From contig JADKIQ010000005.1 of the NCBI GenBank assembly GCA_016721245.1, forward strand, positions 303,512-367,511: a stretch of 64,000 nt of DNA. Reading direction: 5' to 3'. The notes under the pieces are model-generated. The model made no database searches and had not been told where the DNA came from. It saw nothing but the letters and a program-made list of their open reading frames with translations. Position numbers and translations under genes: made by a program. Below are positions 54,855 through 63,850 of the stretch, in pieces. Origin of the DNA: Sphingobacteriales bacterium (GTDB lineage: Bacteria; Bacteroidota; Bacteroidia; Chitinophagales; JADIYW01). Numbering within the stretch: position 1 is the stretch's first letter; every line of letters starts with the position of its first letter.

Positions 54855-55048
54855 TAATTAGAAACTTCTCTTTCCTCTTTGTGCAACTCTGTGATATAAT
54901 TTTTATTCATTCATTTAAACAATTCTTAACTTCCCGCTAATGCAATGCATGCATTCTTTTTGTAATTTTAATTGATTCATCATTTCAATTATTACAGTCA
55001 ATTGTTTCACACAAACAGTGAACGATAAACTGTCAACCAACATCTAAA

Positions 55049-56539
55049 ATGAACAACAAGGTTTTTATTTTCGACACCACACTAAGAGACGGCGAGCAAG
55101 TGCCGGGCTGCCAATTAAATACTGTAGAAAAAATTGAGGTAGCTTTAGCGCTGGAAGCGCTGGGTGTGGACGTACTGGAAGCCGGATTTCCTATTTCCTC
55201 ACCGGTAGATTTTAAATCGGTGGTGGAGATTTCAAAAAATATTTCAGGACCCACCATCTGCGCACTTACCCGTGCCGTAGCAGCGGATATTGACTGTGCG
55301 GCGGAAGCCTTGAAGTTTGCCAAACGCGGTCGTATTCACACCGGCATCGGTTCTTCCGATATCCATATCAAAAATAAATTAAAAACCACCCGTGAGAATA
55401 TTTTAGAGAAAGCAGCATGGGCCACCAAATATGCCCGCAACTATGTAGATGATGTAGAATTTTTCTGTGAAGATGCCGGTCGTGCAGACCTGGAATTTTT
55501 AGCAAAAATGGTGGAAACCGTAATTGCTGCCGGAGCTACTGTGGTGAATATCCCAGACACAACAGGTTATTGTTTGCCGGAACAGTACGGTGCAAAAATC
55601 GCTTACTTAATGAACAATGTTCCGAATATTGACAAAGCGATTTTATCCGCGCATTGCCATAATGATTTAGGCATGGCAACGGCGAACTCTATGGCAGCTT
55701 TACAAAATGGTGCACGACAAGTGGAAGTGACGATGAACGGAATCGGCGAACGTGCAGGAAATACGTCGCTGGAAGAAGTGGCGATGATTTTAAAATCGCA
55801 TGAAGCAAATCTACATTTACAATGTGATATCAACATCAAAAAAATATACCCGACTTCGCGTTTAATTACACGCTTGATGCGTATGCCGGTGCAGCCGAAT
55901 AAAGCGATTGTAGGACGTAATGCCTTCTCGCATTCTTCCGGTATTCACCAGGATGGTGTATTGAAGAACAGAGAAAACTACGAAATCATTGACCCGCACG
56001 ATGTGGGTGTACCTGAATCATTAATCGTATTAACCGCCAGAAGCGGTCGTGCGGCACTGAAACACCGACTCGAAAAAATAGGATTTGAAATGGATCAGGC
56101 GCAACTGGACGAAACGTATAAAAAATTCCTGGATGTTGCCGATCAGAAAAAAGAAATCTACGATGAAGATTTACTGGAAATGATGGGGCAAAGCCGTGAA
56201 GGAAAAATTTACGAAATTGACTATTTGGAAGTGCATTGCGGCAAACGTCATCAGGCATCCGCAACCGTTGCATTAATAAAGAACGGTGTTCGTGTGGTAG
56301 AAATTGCAGATGGCTGCGGTCCGGTAGATGCCACTTTAAAAGCCATTGATAAAATTGTGAAAGAGCCGGTTCGTCTGGAAGAATATCTGGTACAAGCCAT
56401 CACCGGCGGCAGTGATGATACCGGAAAAGTGCATATTCAGGTTTCTAAAGATGGAGTATTTTACTATGGCTTTGGCAATGATACAGATGTGATTTATGCT
56501 ACCGCTAAAGCGTATGTGGATGCGTTGAATAAGTTGTAG
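55049..56539 (+). CDS. leuA: 2-Isopropylmalate synthase
   Basis: First committed enzyme of leucine synthesis, condensing 2-oxoisovalerate and acetyl-CoA; 496 residues. It has the DRE-TIM metallolyase signature DTTLRDGEQVPG near residue 8, the metal motif AHCHNDLGMA, and MNGIGERAGNTSLEE. The C-terminal ~130 residues are the LeuA regulatory domain (SATVALIKNGVRVVE, AITGGSDDTGKVHI) that mediates leucine feedback. A citramalate-type relative is possible but less likely. leuB, leuC and leuD are not nearby. Confidence 0.9.
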   Translation: MNNKVFIFDTTLRDGEQVPGCQLNTVEKIEVALALEALGVDVLEAGFPISSPVDFKSVVEISKNISGPTICALTRAVAADIDCAAEALKFAKRGRIHTGIGSSDIHIKNKLKTTRENILEKAAWATKYARNYVDDVEFFCEDAGRADLEFLAKMVETVIAAGATVVNIPDTTGYCLPEQYGAKIAYLMNNVPNIDKAILSAHCHNDLGMATANSMAALQNGARQVEVTMNGIGERAGNTSLEEVAMILKSHEANLHLQCDINIKKIYPTSRLITRLMRMPVQPNKAIVGRNAFSHSSGIHQDGVLKNRENYEIIDPHDVGVPESLIVLTARSGRAALKHRLEKIGFEMDQAQLDETYKKFLDVADQKKEIYDEDLLEMMGQSREGKIYEIDYLEVHCGKRHQASATVALIKNGVRVVEIADGCGPVDATLKAIDKIVKEPVRLEEYLVQAITGGSDDTGKVHIQVSKDGVFYYGFGNDTDVIYATAKAYVDALNKL

Positions 56540-56551
56540 CTATCTATTACG

Positions 56552-57628
56552 TTACGAAGACAAACTACTCAATACGCTCAAATACGTATTCTTATTCGCC
56601 TCTACGGAGAATTTATCTACCACAGCTTGCCGTGCATTTTTACCGATGCGCGCCCGCTCTTCTGTATGGTCCACTAAATAAACCAATCGTTCATACCATG
56701 CCTCTTTCGTATTATCTACCAGAAAACCGTCTTCTCCTTCTTTAATGACTAAAGAATTAGTACCGAAGTCTGTTGCGATACATGGTATGCCCAAATTCAT
56801 ATACGCTAATGCTTTGTTACCGCTTTTCCCCAGCACCCATTCTTCTTTTTCCAGCGGATATAATCCGATATCTATCTGTTTCAAATCGGCGGTTTCATTG
56901 GCCGCGGACCATGTAATATTTCTTACGGTAATTCCTTCGTGATGGTAAGGCGCATTGCAAATCACCAGAAATTCTATGTTTCTGGTTTTACTTAATTCTA
57001 CCAGAGCATCAGCCACAATAGATAAATATTTTAAGGTAGAATGAGTTCCTGTCCAGCCGATGGTGGTAATCTCTTTGTTCTGATGTTGTTTGGGTTGCGT
57101 TGTTTCAGTATTGTAAGTGGCCAAAATCGTTGTTACGTTTTGGTTATACTGCTGTACAAATTTTTGCAGAAACGGAGAACAGACAATCACCGCGTCCGCA
57201 CTCTTCATTAAACTAATCGGCTTATTGCGCCCTTTTATTTTATCTATAAATCTCGCGGATGAATTATTCAGATAAATCATATCGTCGATATCGTAAACGA
57301 TTTTCTTTGCCAGTTTTTTTATCAGCCATTCAAAAAACGGAGGCCCCAGTGGCGTTACCCAAAGATGAATGTAAACGATATCATACTGACGCAATCGCAA
57401 TACATCGAAAAAACGGCGCAGGTAACCACGCAACGTGCCTGATATTTTGCCCAATAAATTTCCCGGCTGGTAAATCACTTTCCAGAATGCTTCATCTATA
57501 AACGAACTGGTTTCCAGTTCAAAACCTGCTTCTTCAAAATACGGATAATACTGCTCGAATTTTAGTCGCTGGCTGGGTGCTTTTCCAAATGGATATGGGG
57601 AAAGGAATAAGATTTTTTTCTTGTTCAT
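56552..57628 (-). CDS. Glycosyltransferase family 4 (GT-B fold)
   Basis: A 358-residue GT4-like glycosyltransferase. The N-terminus MNKKKILFLSPYPFGKAPSQ is the acceptor-side Rossmann start; the donor-binding half shows TTIGWTGTHSTLKYLS, GLYPLEKEEWVLGKSGNKALAYMNLGIPCIATDFGTNS and the E-x7-E-like EGEDGFLVDN block. It adds a sugar to a growing surface glycan, donor unknown. It is divergent from the UDP-sugar gene cluster across 47 bp. Confidence 0.87.
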   Translation of the reverse strand: MNKKKILFLSPYPFGKAPSQRLKFEQYYPYFEEAGFELETSSFIDEAFWKVIYQPGNLLGKISGTLRGYLRRFFDVLRLRQYDIVYIHLWVTPLGPPFFEWLIKKLAKKIVYDIDDMIYLNNSSARFIDKIKGRNKPISLMKSADAVIVCSPFLQKFVQQYNQNVTTILATYNTETTQPKQHQNKEITTIGWTGTHSTLKYLSIVADALVELSKTRNIEFLVICNAPYHHEGITVRNITWSAANETADLKQIDIGLYPLEKEEWVLGKSGNKALAYMNLGIPCIATDFGTNSLVIKEGEDGFLVDNTKEAWYERLVYLVDHTEERARIGKNARQAVVDKFSVEANKNTYLSVLSSLSS

Positions 57629-57664
57629 GGATGAATTGCCCGACTAAAATAAAAGAAATTTTTG

Positions 57665-57672
57665 TATTATTG
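57665..57672 (+). promoter_or_regulatory. -7-like element TATTATTG of the sugar operon
   Basis: Seven of eight match to TAnnTTTG, three bases before the ATG at 57676. Confidence 0.4.
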
Positions 57673-57675
57673 GGT

Positions 57676-58767
57676 ATGGATGCGATTGCAATGGTTGATT
57701 TAAAAAACCAGTACTTGTCTGTTAAACCGGAAATTGATGCTGTTATTCAGCAATGTATTTTAGGGGGAGCATATATTAATGGCAAGCAGGTAGCAATTTT
57801 TGAACGCCACTTAGCTGATTATACAGGCATTAAAAACGTGATTGGATGCGGAAATGGAACAGATGCACTGAAACTGGCAATAATGGCATCAGACCTTCCA
57901 AAAGGTAGTAAAATTATCATTCCAGCCTTCACCTATATTGCCCCGATTGAGATGGCCTGTTTTCTGGGTTATGATGTTGTTTTTTGTGATGTGGATGAAA
58001 AAGATTTTAATGTTACACTCGAGCATATCAAAGCGGTCTTTACTGAAGACGTGAAAGCGGTCATCATTGTTCATCTTTTTGGCCAGCCTTGTAAAGACAC
58101 GGATGCCATTTATCAGTTTTGTAAAGAGAAAGGTGTGGTTTTGATTGAAGATAATTCCCAGTCATTAGGTGCAGAAAAAAACATCGAAAGAGACAGTATC
58201 ACTACCACTTCATTTTATCCCACAAAAAACTTAGGTGCATTCGGCGATGCCGGCGCTGTTTTATGTAATGATGATGCACTGGCAAATAAAATCAGAAAAA
58301 TTGCATCTCACGGGCAGTCTAAAAAATATATACATGATGTGGTGGGCATAAATTCCAGGTTAGATACGATACAGGCTGCTATATTAGATGTAAAATTGAA
58401 GCATCTTGATGAATATAATTTAAAAAGAAGAAAAAATGCGACTTATTATCTTGACAGGTTAACAGCTATTGAAAACATCGTATTGCCGGAGATAAGCGAG
58501 AATCACATCTTCCATCTTTTTACCATAAAAGTAAAAGATGGCAAAAGAGATGCTTTGGCGGATTTCTTAAAACAACATAAAATTGACACCGTCGTTAATT
58601 ATCCAATGGTTGCTTATCAGCAGAAAGCGTATTTACAAAACATACAACTTCAGAACTCAGAAGCATTGTGTGCCTCTTCCTTATCTATTCCCGTTTATCC
58701 TGAAATTTCCGAATCTCAATTATCGTATATTTGTGACTGCATAGAGGAATTCTGCAAAACTATATGA
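57676..58767 (+). CDS. wbpE: DegT/DnrJ/EryC1/StrS aminotransferase (WbpE-like)
   Basis: PLP-dependent sugar 3-aminotransferase. From ATG 57676 it has 363 residues; the frame before it is noise. It shows YINGKQVAIFERHLADYTGIKN, the PLP Lys in TSFYPTKNLGAFGDAGAV, LIEDNSQSLGA, GVNSRLDTIQAAIL. It probably aminates UDP-3-keto-GlcNAcA to the 3-amino sugar, as inferred from its WbpB/WbpD neighbours. It overlaps the next gene by four bases. Confidence 0.88.
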   Translation: MDAIAMVDLKNQYLSVKPEIDAVIQQCILGGAYINGKQVAIFERHLADYTGIKNVIGCGNGTDALKLAIMASDLPKGSKIIIPAFTYIAPIEMACFLGYDVVFCDVDEKDFNVTLEHIKAVFTEDVKAVIIVHLFGQPCKDTDAIYQFCKEKGVVLIEDNSQSLGAEKNIERDSITTTSFYPTKNLGAFGDAGAVLCNDDALANKIRKIASHGQSKKYIHDVVGINSRLDTIQAAILDVKLKHLDEYNLKRRKNATYYLDRLTAIENIVLPEISENHIFHLFTIKVKDGKRDALADFLKQHKIDTVVNYPMVAYQQKAYLQNIQLQNSEALCASSLSIPVYPEISESQLSYICDCIEEFCKTI

Positions 58768-59330
58768 GTAACTATTACAAACACGAAACCGCCATTATTG
58801 ATGATGGTGCTGCTATCGGAAACAATAGTAAAATATGGCATTTCAGCCATGTAATGCAGGCAACTATTGGTGAAAACTGTATTCTGGGGCAAAATGTTTT
58901 TGTAGCGAATAATGTAATCCTCGGAAACAATGTGAAAGTGCAGAATAATGTTTCTTTGTATGAAGGCTTGATTGTTGAAGACGATGTGTTTATCGGACCA
59001 TCAGCTGTTTTTACAAATGTTATTAATCCACGCAGTTTTATTGAACGAAAAAATGAGTACAAAAAAACGCTGGTGAAAAAAGGAGCCACGATTGGCGCCA
59101 ACTCAACGATTGTGTGCGGGGTTACGATTGGCGAGTATGCCTTTATCGGTGCGGGTTGTGTGATTACAAAAAATGTAAAACCATATGCGCTGATGAAGGG
59201 AAATCCTGCCAGACAAGATGGTTGGATGGGCAAAGCCGGCCAAAAACTGAATTTTGAAAATGATGTTGCCGTTTGCTCTATCTCACAGGAAAAATATAAA
59301 CTGGAAAACGATTCCGTGGTAATCTTATAA
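58764..59330 (+). CDS. wbpD: Hexapeptide N-acetyltransferase (WbpD-like)
   Basis: Left-handed beta-helix acyltransferase of 188 residues. Repeated [LIV]-G-x4 turns (IGNNSKIWHFSHVM, IGENCILGQNVFV, LGNNVKVQNNVSL, IGEYAFIGAGCVITK) are followed by the KPYALMKGNPAR C-terminal block. It probably acetylates the 3-amino group to give UDP-GlcNAc(3NAc)A, as in the WbpD/WlbB group. It starts within the stop of wbpE and is followed 15 bases later by wbpB, an obvious operon. Confidence 0.9.
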   Translation: MSNYYKHETAIIDDGAAIGNNSKIWHFSHVMQATIGENCILGQNVFVANNVILGNNVKVQNNVSLYEGLIVEDDVFIGPSAVFTNVINPRSFIERKNEYKKTLVKKGATIGANSTIVCGVTIGEYAFIGAGCVITKNVKPYALMKGNPARQDGWMGKAGQKLNFENDVAVCSISQEKYKLENDSVVIL

Positions 59331-59345
59331 TTCTACAAGAACACT

Positions 59346-60197
59346 ATGCAAAAACAATTCGCATTGATAGGAGCCGCAGGTTATATTGCACCACGTCATT
59401 TAAAAGCGATTAAAGAAGTGGGTGGAAATTTAGTGGCTGCTTATGATGTATCAGATACCGTTGGTGTATTAGATAGTTTTTTCCCGGATTGCGAATTTTT
59501 TACAGACGAATTTGCTTTCTATGATTTTCTGATGGATAAATGTCCGGTGGATTATCTGGTAGTTTGCTCACCCAATCATTTACACGAAGAACATTGCTAT
59601 GCCGGCTTAAAATTAAATGCCGATGTAATCTGTGAGAAACCATTGGCTTTAAGCATTGAGAGCCTCCAAAACTTACTGGATGCAGAGTCATACACCAATA
59701 AACATATTTATACGATTTTGCAATTGCGCCTTCATCCAATGTTGCTGGATGTAAAGAAAGAAATAGAAGCATCCGCAATTGAAAAGCACGAAGTATCTGT
59801 AGAATATTTTACACCGCGCGGAAAATGGTATCATGCCAGCTGGAAAGGGAATGTAAAAAAATCAGGCGGCATTGCTACCAATATCGGTATTCATTTATTC
59901 GACCTGGTAAGCTGGTTATTTGGTGACATAAAAGAAATTTCCATTGATAAAAATAATGACACTGAAAGTGCCGGAATATTACAATTGGAAAAAGCTAATG
60001 TGCACTGGAATTTAAGTATAGACAGTTCCTTATCCCCCAAACGGCAAATTACCATTGATGGTAAAACCTATGAATTTACAGAAGGGTTTGCTGATTTACA
60101 TACTGCATCATACCGGGAAATCTTAAACGGAAAAGGCTTTACCATTCATGATGTAAAGCCTTCCGTTGATATTGTTGAGCGAATAAGAAATAAGTAA
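59346..60197 (+). CDS. wbpB: UDP-GlcNAcA 3-oxidase-like dehydrogenase (Gfo/Idh/MocA, WbpB-like)
   Basis: NAD-dependent sugar oxidoreductase; 283 residues. The N-terminal Rossmann motif is LIGAAGYIAPRHLKAI, then CSPNHLHEEHCYAGL, ICEKPLALS (active-site Lys-Pro), LQLRLHP and SGGIATNIGIHLFDLVSWLFG. This is the WbpB/WlbA type, which oxidises UDP-GlcNAcA at C3 to the 3-keto intermediate used by WbpE. With wbpE and wbpD it forms a complete three-step 3-acetamido branch; the UDP-GlcNAc 6-dehydrogenase (WbpA) and epimerase (WbpI) are not in the window. Confidence 0.9.
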   Translation: MQKQFALIGAAGYIAPRHLKAIKEVGGNLVAAYDVSDTVGVLDSFFPDCEFFTDEFAFYDFLMDKCPVDYLVVCSPNHLHEEHCYAGLKLNADVICEKPLALSIESLQNLLDAESYTNKHIYTILQLRLHPMLLDVKKEIEASAIEKHEVSVEYFTPRGKWYHASWKGNVKKSGGIATNIGIHLFDLVSWLFGDIKEISIDKNNDTESAGILQLEKANVHWNLSIDSSLSPKRQITIDGKTYEFTEGFADLHTASYREILNGKGFTIHDVKPSVDIVERIRNK

Positions 60198-60212
60198 CGA
60201 ATACTGAAACAA

Positions 60213-60240
60213 TCCCGAAATAAATTCGGGACAGGATGAC
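60213..60240. repeat. Dispersed inverted repeat (TCCCGAA...TTCGGGA type)
   Basis: TCCCGAA (60213-60219) and TTCGGGA (60225-60231), followed by CAGGATGAC. Same family as the element at 12143-12163, here between the convergent wbpB and T9SS genes. Confidence 0.72.
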
Positions 60241-60246
60241 AACAAG

Positions 60247-62757
60247 TTACTTCCTGTCTTTTCTCATAAATTTCTTTCTGACAATTTCTCCGTCAAAAGA
60301 TACTTCAGCTACATAAACTGCGGCATTCAGTAACACCGTTGACATATTGAAACTGTTGTATCCCTTGGCACCGTCAAAATCCTTGCTGTACATTTGTTGC
60401 CCCAGCACATCTATGAAGCGGATATTGACCTTACCCTCTTTTGGCAACATGATACCAAAATTAATGTTATCTAATGCAGGATTCGGATAAATATTTAAAA
60501 TATCAAAACTACCTACGCTAAGTTCTTTACAAGCTGTATTGTTATCTGTTCTGTCTTCTGCAGCATTGTTATTTACATTGTCAATTGTTGCGCAGACAAC
60601 GGGAATCTGTCTGTTCTCACCCGGTTTAATTTCACCGGTAAAAATATACACAGTAGTTTGTCCCGGCAACAAACTGCCTGACCAGTTTTCTCGAATAACG
60701 GAACCTCCACCCAATTGTAAACTTAGTCCAAGAGCGGTTATTTCAATATTGCTATTGTTTTTTATGCTCACTTGAATCTTATAAAATTCACCGTTTGGAA
60801 TGATTGTTACGGAAGTCATTACGGCATCAAGATTTGCCTTATCTACTAAAATATATTTTATCAGAGATTCTGTGCAACCTCTGAAATCTGTTGCAATCAA
60901 CTTAATTGGATATGTTCCTATAGTATTATAACAATGCTGTGGTGGGTTAAATCCTTCTATTAAAGAACCACCATCCCCATAGTCCCATATATAATTACCA
61001 TTAACGGGAGATTGGTTTGTGTATGTTACACACAATGGAGGCAATCCATTTTGAGGTGAAAAAGTAAATTTAGGTTGTGGTGGTGCGGACACGGCAATGG
61101 AACGCAATTTGGTGCCGCTGCAACCCACTGCATTTTTTGCATTTAATTGTATTATGTAATTACCCTGTGTATTAAACGTATACTTGGGGTTTTGAACAGT
61201 ATCTGTTGCTTCACCTGAAAAAAACCAATTCCATGTAGTAATTGGTGTTCCGTCAGGCGTAGACGAAATATCAGAAAACTGAATTTCTTTTCCAACACAT
61301 TGGGTTTGAGAGACCGTGAAATCCACTATGGGAAAGTCATATACTTTTACCTGTCTTACGGCAGTATCACTGCATCCGCCAGTTGAATTTATCTGTAACA
61401 CCACATTGTAAGTACCTGGTGCAGAATAACGATGTTGCGGACTTCTTATCGCTGTTTCAATTGTTCCGTCTCCAAAATCCCAGCTTCCCCAGTTCAAATT
61501 AGGAATAGTGTTTGGTGGGTCAACGGTAGCTAAAAATTTCAGTGTTACCGGTGTTTTTCCGCAAACAGAATCATAGGAGAAATTTGAAACCGGCGACGCA
61601 TTTACTGTTAATTGATTTGTTATAGTATCAGAGCACCCATTGGAGTTTGTCGCTTTCAATATTACTTTATAAACACCTGATGTCGGGAATCTGAAAGATG
61701 GATTCTGAACTCCGTTTATGACTCCTAAACCGTTGAAATCCCATGCCCAATCAGTAACCGAGGCAGAATTTGCCACCGTCTGGTCTGCAAACGTAGTTGG
61801 TATACCGGCACATGATAACAAATTATAAAATGAAGGAACAGGTTTTTTCTTTATAATAAAAGTTTTAAAAATTGAATCTGTACAACCCACGTTGGTAGTT
61901 ACTTTTAACGCCACTGTTGCCAACCCTAAGCCTGGAAAAGTAGCTGATGGATTTTGAGAATTCGCTGTGGTATTATTACTAAAATTCCAGTTCCAGTTCT
62001 GTATGGTATTTCCAGGTGGCACGGAAGTAGAATCTACAAAGTTTATAGATACCCCTTCACAAGGTGTAGAATATCCAAATTTCGCTATTGGTGCCTGTCC
62101 GGAAACAACAACATTCAAGGTGTCAATTAACTTACAGCCATTCCTTTCTATATAATTTATATACAGATTTGCGGTATTGAATGTTGTTCCGAAATTAGTT
62201 GTAGAACCAGTGGACCATAAGAACGACTCAAATAATGAATCATTTTTTATATAAATTTTTTCTCCGCCACAAATTTTCACCAATTGGTTTTGATCTCTGC
62301 CCGGTAAATAAACAAGCGGCCGGGTGTCAACATTAGTTATTAAAACTACATTTAGCGTATCAAAAACTGTTTTCCCGTTCTTTGTTATTATAACCGAATA
62401 TTGCCCCTGAGTCTTGATAACAATAGAGCTAGTTGTTTTTCCATTAGACCATAAAACATTGTAGGAGGCATCAAGACCAAGATTTACATTTATACTATCT
62501 CCAGGGCAAAGATTAATTCTAGTTCCTTTTAATCTTTTATATGGATAAACATCAATTTCATCTTCAGATTCAAAACCGAAAATATCTGTTGTTTTTACTT
62601 TATAGGCACCTGCTGAAACTACTTTGGTCGTAGGTGTAGTATCACCATTAGACCAAAGATATCGTACAAACCTATTTTCAGCATTTAATGTGATGCTATC
62701 TGAAAATGTACCAAACAAGGTATCTTTACCTAAGTTTACCGGTGGTGCATATTTATC
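60247..62757 (-). CDS. T9SS type A secreted protein with PKD repeats, main part (frameshifted)
   Basis: Main part of a large secreted protein. The final ~80 residues are the Por secretion-system (type A) sorting domain: NIYPNPALDNINFG, VNIRFIDVLGQQMYSKDF, and a terminal VRKKFMRKD. Upstream are about five PKD-like domains, each ending in H(R/C)Y...GC or F...GC(S/T)D signatures with WDFGDG or WDYGDG loops, and earlier two SNG-containing Ig-like units. The TTG at 62718 is internal; codons remain open to 62757, then the frame changes. It is convergent with the wbp operon. Confidence 0.85.
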   Translation of the reverse strand, partial: DKYAPPVNLGKDTLFGTFSDSITLNAENRFVRYLWSNGDTTPTTKVVSAGAYKVKTTDIFGFESEDEIDVYPYKRLKGTRINLCPGDSINVNLGLDASYNVLWSNGKTTSSIVIKTQGQYSVIITKNGKTVFDTLNVVLITNVDTRPLVYLPGRDQNQLVKICGGEKIYIKNDSLFESFLWSTGSTTNFGTTFNTANLYINYIERNGCKLIDTLNVVVSGQAPIAKFGYSTPCEGVSINFVDSTSVPPGNTIQNWNWNFSNNTTANSQNPSATFPGLGLATVALKVTTNVGCTDSIFKTFIIKKKPVPSFYNLLSCAGIPTTFADQTVANSASVTDWAWDFNGLGVINGVQNPSFRFPTSGVYKVILKATNSNGCSDTITNQLTVNASPVSNFSYDSVCGKTPVTLKFLATVDPPNTIPNLNWGSWDFGDGTIETAIRSPQHRYSAPGTYNVVLQINSTGGCSDTAVRQVKVYDFPIVDFTVSQTQCVGKEIQFSDISSTPDGTPITTWNWFFSGEATDTVQNPKYTFNTQGNYIIQLNAKNAVGCSGTKLRSIAVSAPPQPKFTFSPQNGLPPLCVTYTNQSPVNGNYIWDYGDGGSLIEGFNPPQHCYNTIGTYPIKLIATDFRGCTESLIKYILVDKANLDAVMTSVTIIPNGEFYKIQVSIKNNSNIEITALGLSLQLGGGSVIRENWSGSLLPGQTTVYIFTGEIKPGENRQIPVVCATIDNVNNNAAEDRTDNNTACKELSVGSFDILNIYPNPALDNINFGIMLPKEGKVNIRFIDVLGQQMYSKDFDGAKGYNSFNMSTVLLNAAVYVAEVSFDGEIVRKKFMRKDRK

Positions 62758-63182
62758 TCAGGTATGCCGTTATACTATTTCTTTTATTTGCATCCATAAT
62801 TGAATCAAATATTAAAAACTCAGCAATTTCTCCTTCGTAAGCTAAACTGGGAGCATCTGGCCTGGAACCTATTTGACTAAGGGATATCTGGGTTATGGTT
62901 GGTGACCCTATTACCTGAGAAGGTATAACTTCATTTGAATTAACATAAAAATTAGTAGAGGATATAGTGTAAATAGAATACTCTGGCCTTAATGCTGATA
63001 ATGGTGCAACTAATACGTTTCAGATTAATCCTCTGCCGAAAACCCACCGTTAAGAACATCTACCTCAGAGGAGAATCCATTAGCATTTCCGCTTAAAAAA
63101 CTGAACTATGTTTGCGTGTATTATTTTATAATTTCTTATACTAATGAAAGTGAATGTATTTAGCGTTATCAAGGGCTAATAT
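62758..63182 (-). pseudogene. Middle of the T9SS type A gene in shifting frames (LamG-like)
   Basis: No continuous frame, but minus-strand pieces join the parts on both sides. FYVNSNEVIPSQVIGSPTIT, then QIGSRPDAPSLAYEGEIAEF and NSITAYLR, then after two bases KYAPPVNLG, form the end of a LamG/concanavalin-like domain (AYEGEIAEFLIFD is a hallmark). Another frame gives ANGFSSEVDVLNGGFSAED. At least three indels are needed, near 62757, 63015 and 63115-63190. This is coding sequence with errors or decay. Confidence 0.65.
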
Positions 63183-63722
63183 TTAAAACCATCGGATTAA
63201 CACTATTTCCGTTAAAGAGATAACTTTTTTGTTATTTAATTCTTTAATTGAATCCCTGAGAATTGGTTGTGCAGAAAAATTATCCTGGCCTGCGATTCTT
63301 GTTATTAACTTTCTATCTTTCCAAAGAGATACTGAGGTATCGGTTGTGGTTATATTTTGATTAGCATCAAACCAAGATGCGAGGTTTACGTCGTTATTTA
63401 AATCTAATAATTCAATTTTTCTCGATAATGACCAAGATGTCTCATTGTCTCCTTTTATTCTGCAGTAGTAAATGCCAAAATTTGAAAACTCATAAGTATA
63501 ATAATTATTTATTGTAGTAATTGTAGCAATTCTCTCGTTAAAATTACTGTCTGCAGCAATTTGCAATTTATAACTGCCAGAATAACTATTTGGATTCCAT
63601 AAAAAATAAACACTTTTTGCTTCTTGGGTTTGTCCATTTTTAGGTAAAACAAAACCTCCCTGAGAAAATGTGAAACCAAACCAATAAATAAATAAAGTAA
63701 AAAATAATATTTTAAGATTCAT
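63183..63722 (-). CDS. T9SS type A secreted protein, N-terminal part (signal and LamG start)
   Basis: A 179-residue piece with a signal peptide (MNLKILFFTLFIYWFGFTFSQ), a FN3-like domain (SVYFLWNPNSYSGSYKLQI) and the beginning of a LamG-like domain (LASWFDANQNITTTDTSVSLWKD). The last nine residues (TEIVLIRWF) are off-frame: NGNSVNP in the next frame is the expected continuation, so one base is missing near 63221. Together with the two parts downstream the protein would be about 1150 residues. A divergent promoter region at 63723-63850 separates it from the ABC permease. Confidence 0.78.
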   Translation of the reverse strand: MNLKILFFTLFIYWFGFTFSQGGFVLPKNGQTQEAKSVYFLWNPNSYSGSYKLQIAADSNFNERIATITTINNYYTYEFSNFGIYYCRIKGDNETSWSLSRKIELLDLNNDVNLASWFDANQNITTTDTSVSLWKDRKLITRIAGQDNFSAQPILRDSIKELNNKKVISLTEIVLIRWF

Positions 63723-63799
63723 ACCCTAAACTTAATAAGAAAAATGGATATTTTTTTCTTTTTGAACTAATTTTTAATTGAAAATACATTAATTATAAC

Positions 63800-63807
63800 T
63801 ACTTTTG
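63800..63807 (+). promoter_or_regulatory. -7 element TACTTTTG
   Basis: TAnnTTTG match 43 bases upstream of the ABC permease start at 63851. Confidence 0.5.
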
Positions 63808-63850
63808 CTGATTAGTCCTTACAATGTGCGATAGTGGAAAATAATAATTA

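Noticed and set aside
54758..55048. Leucine leader peptide upstream of leuA
   Set aside because: No short open frame with a Leu run precedes the hairpins.
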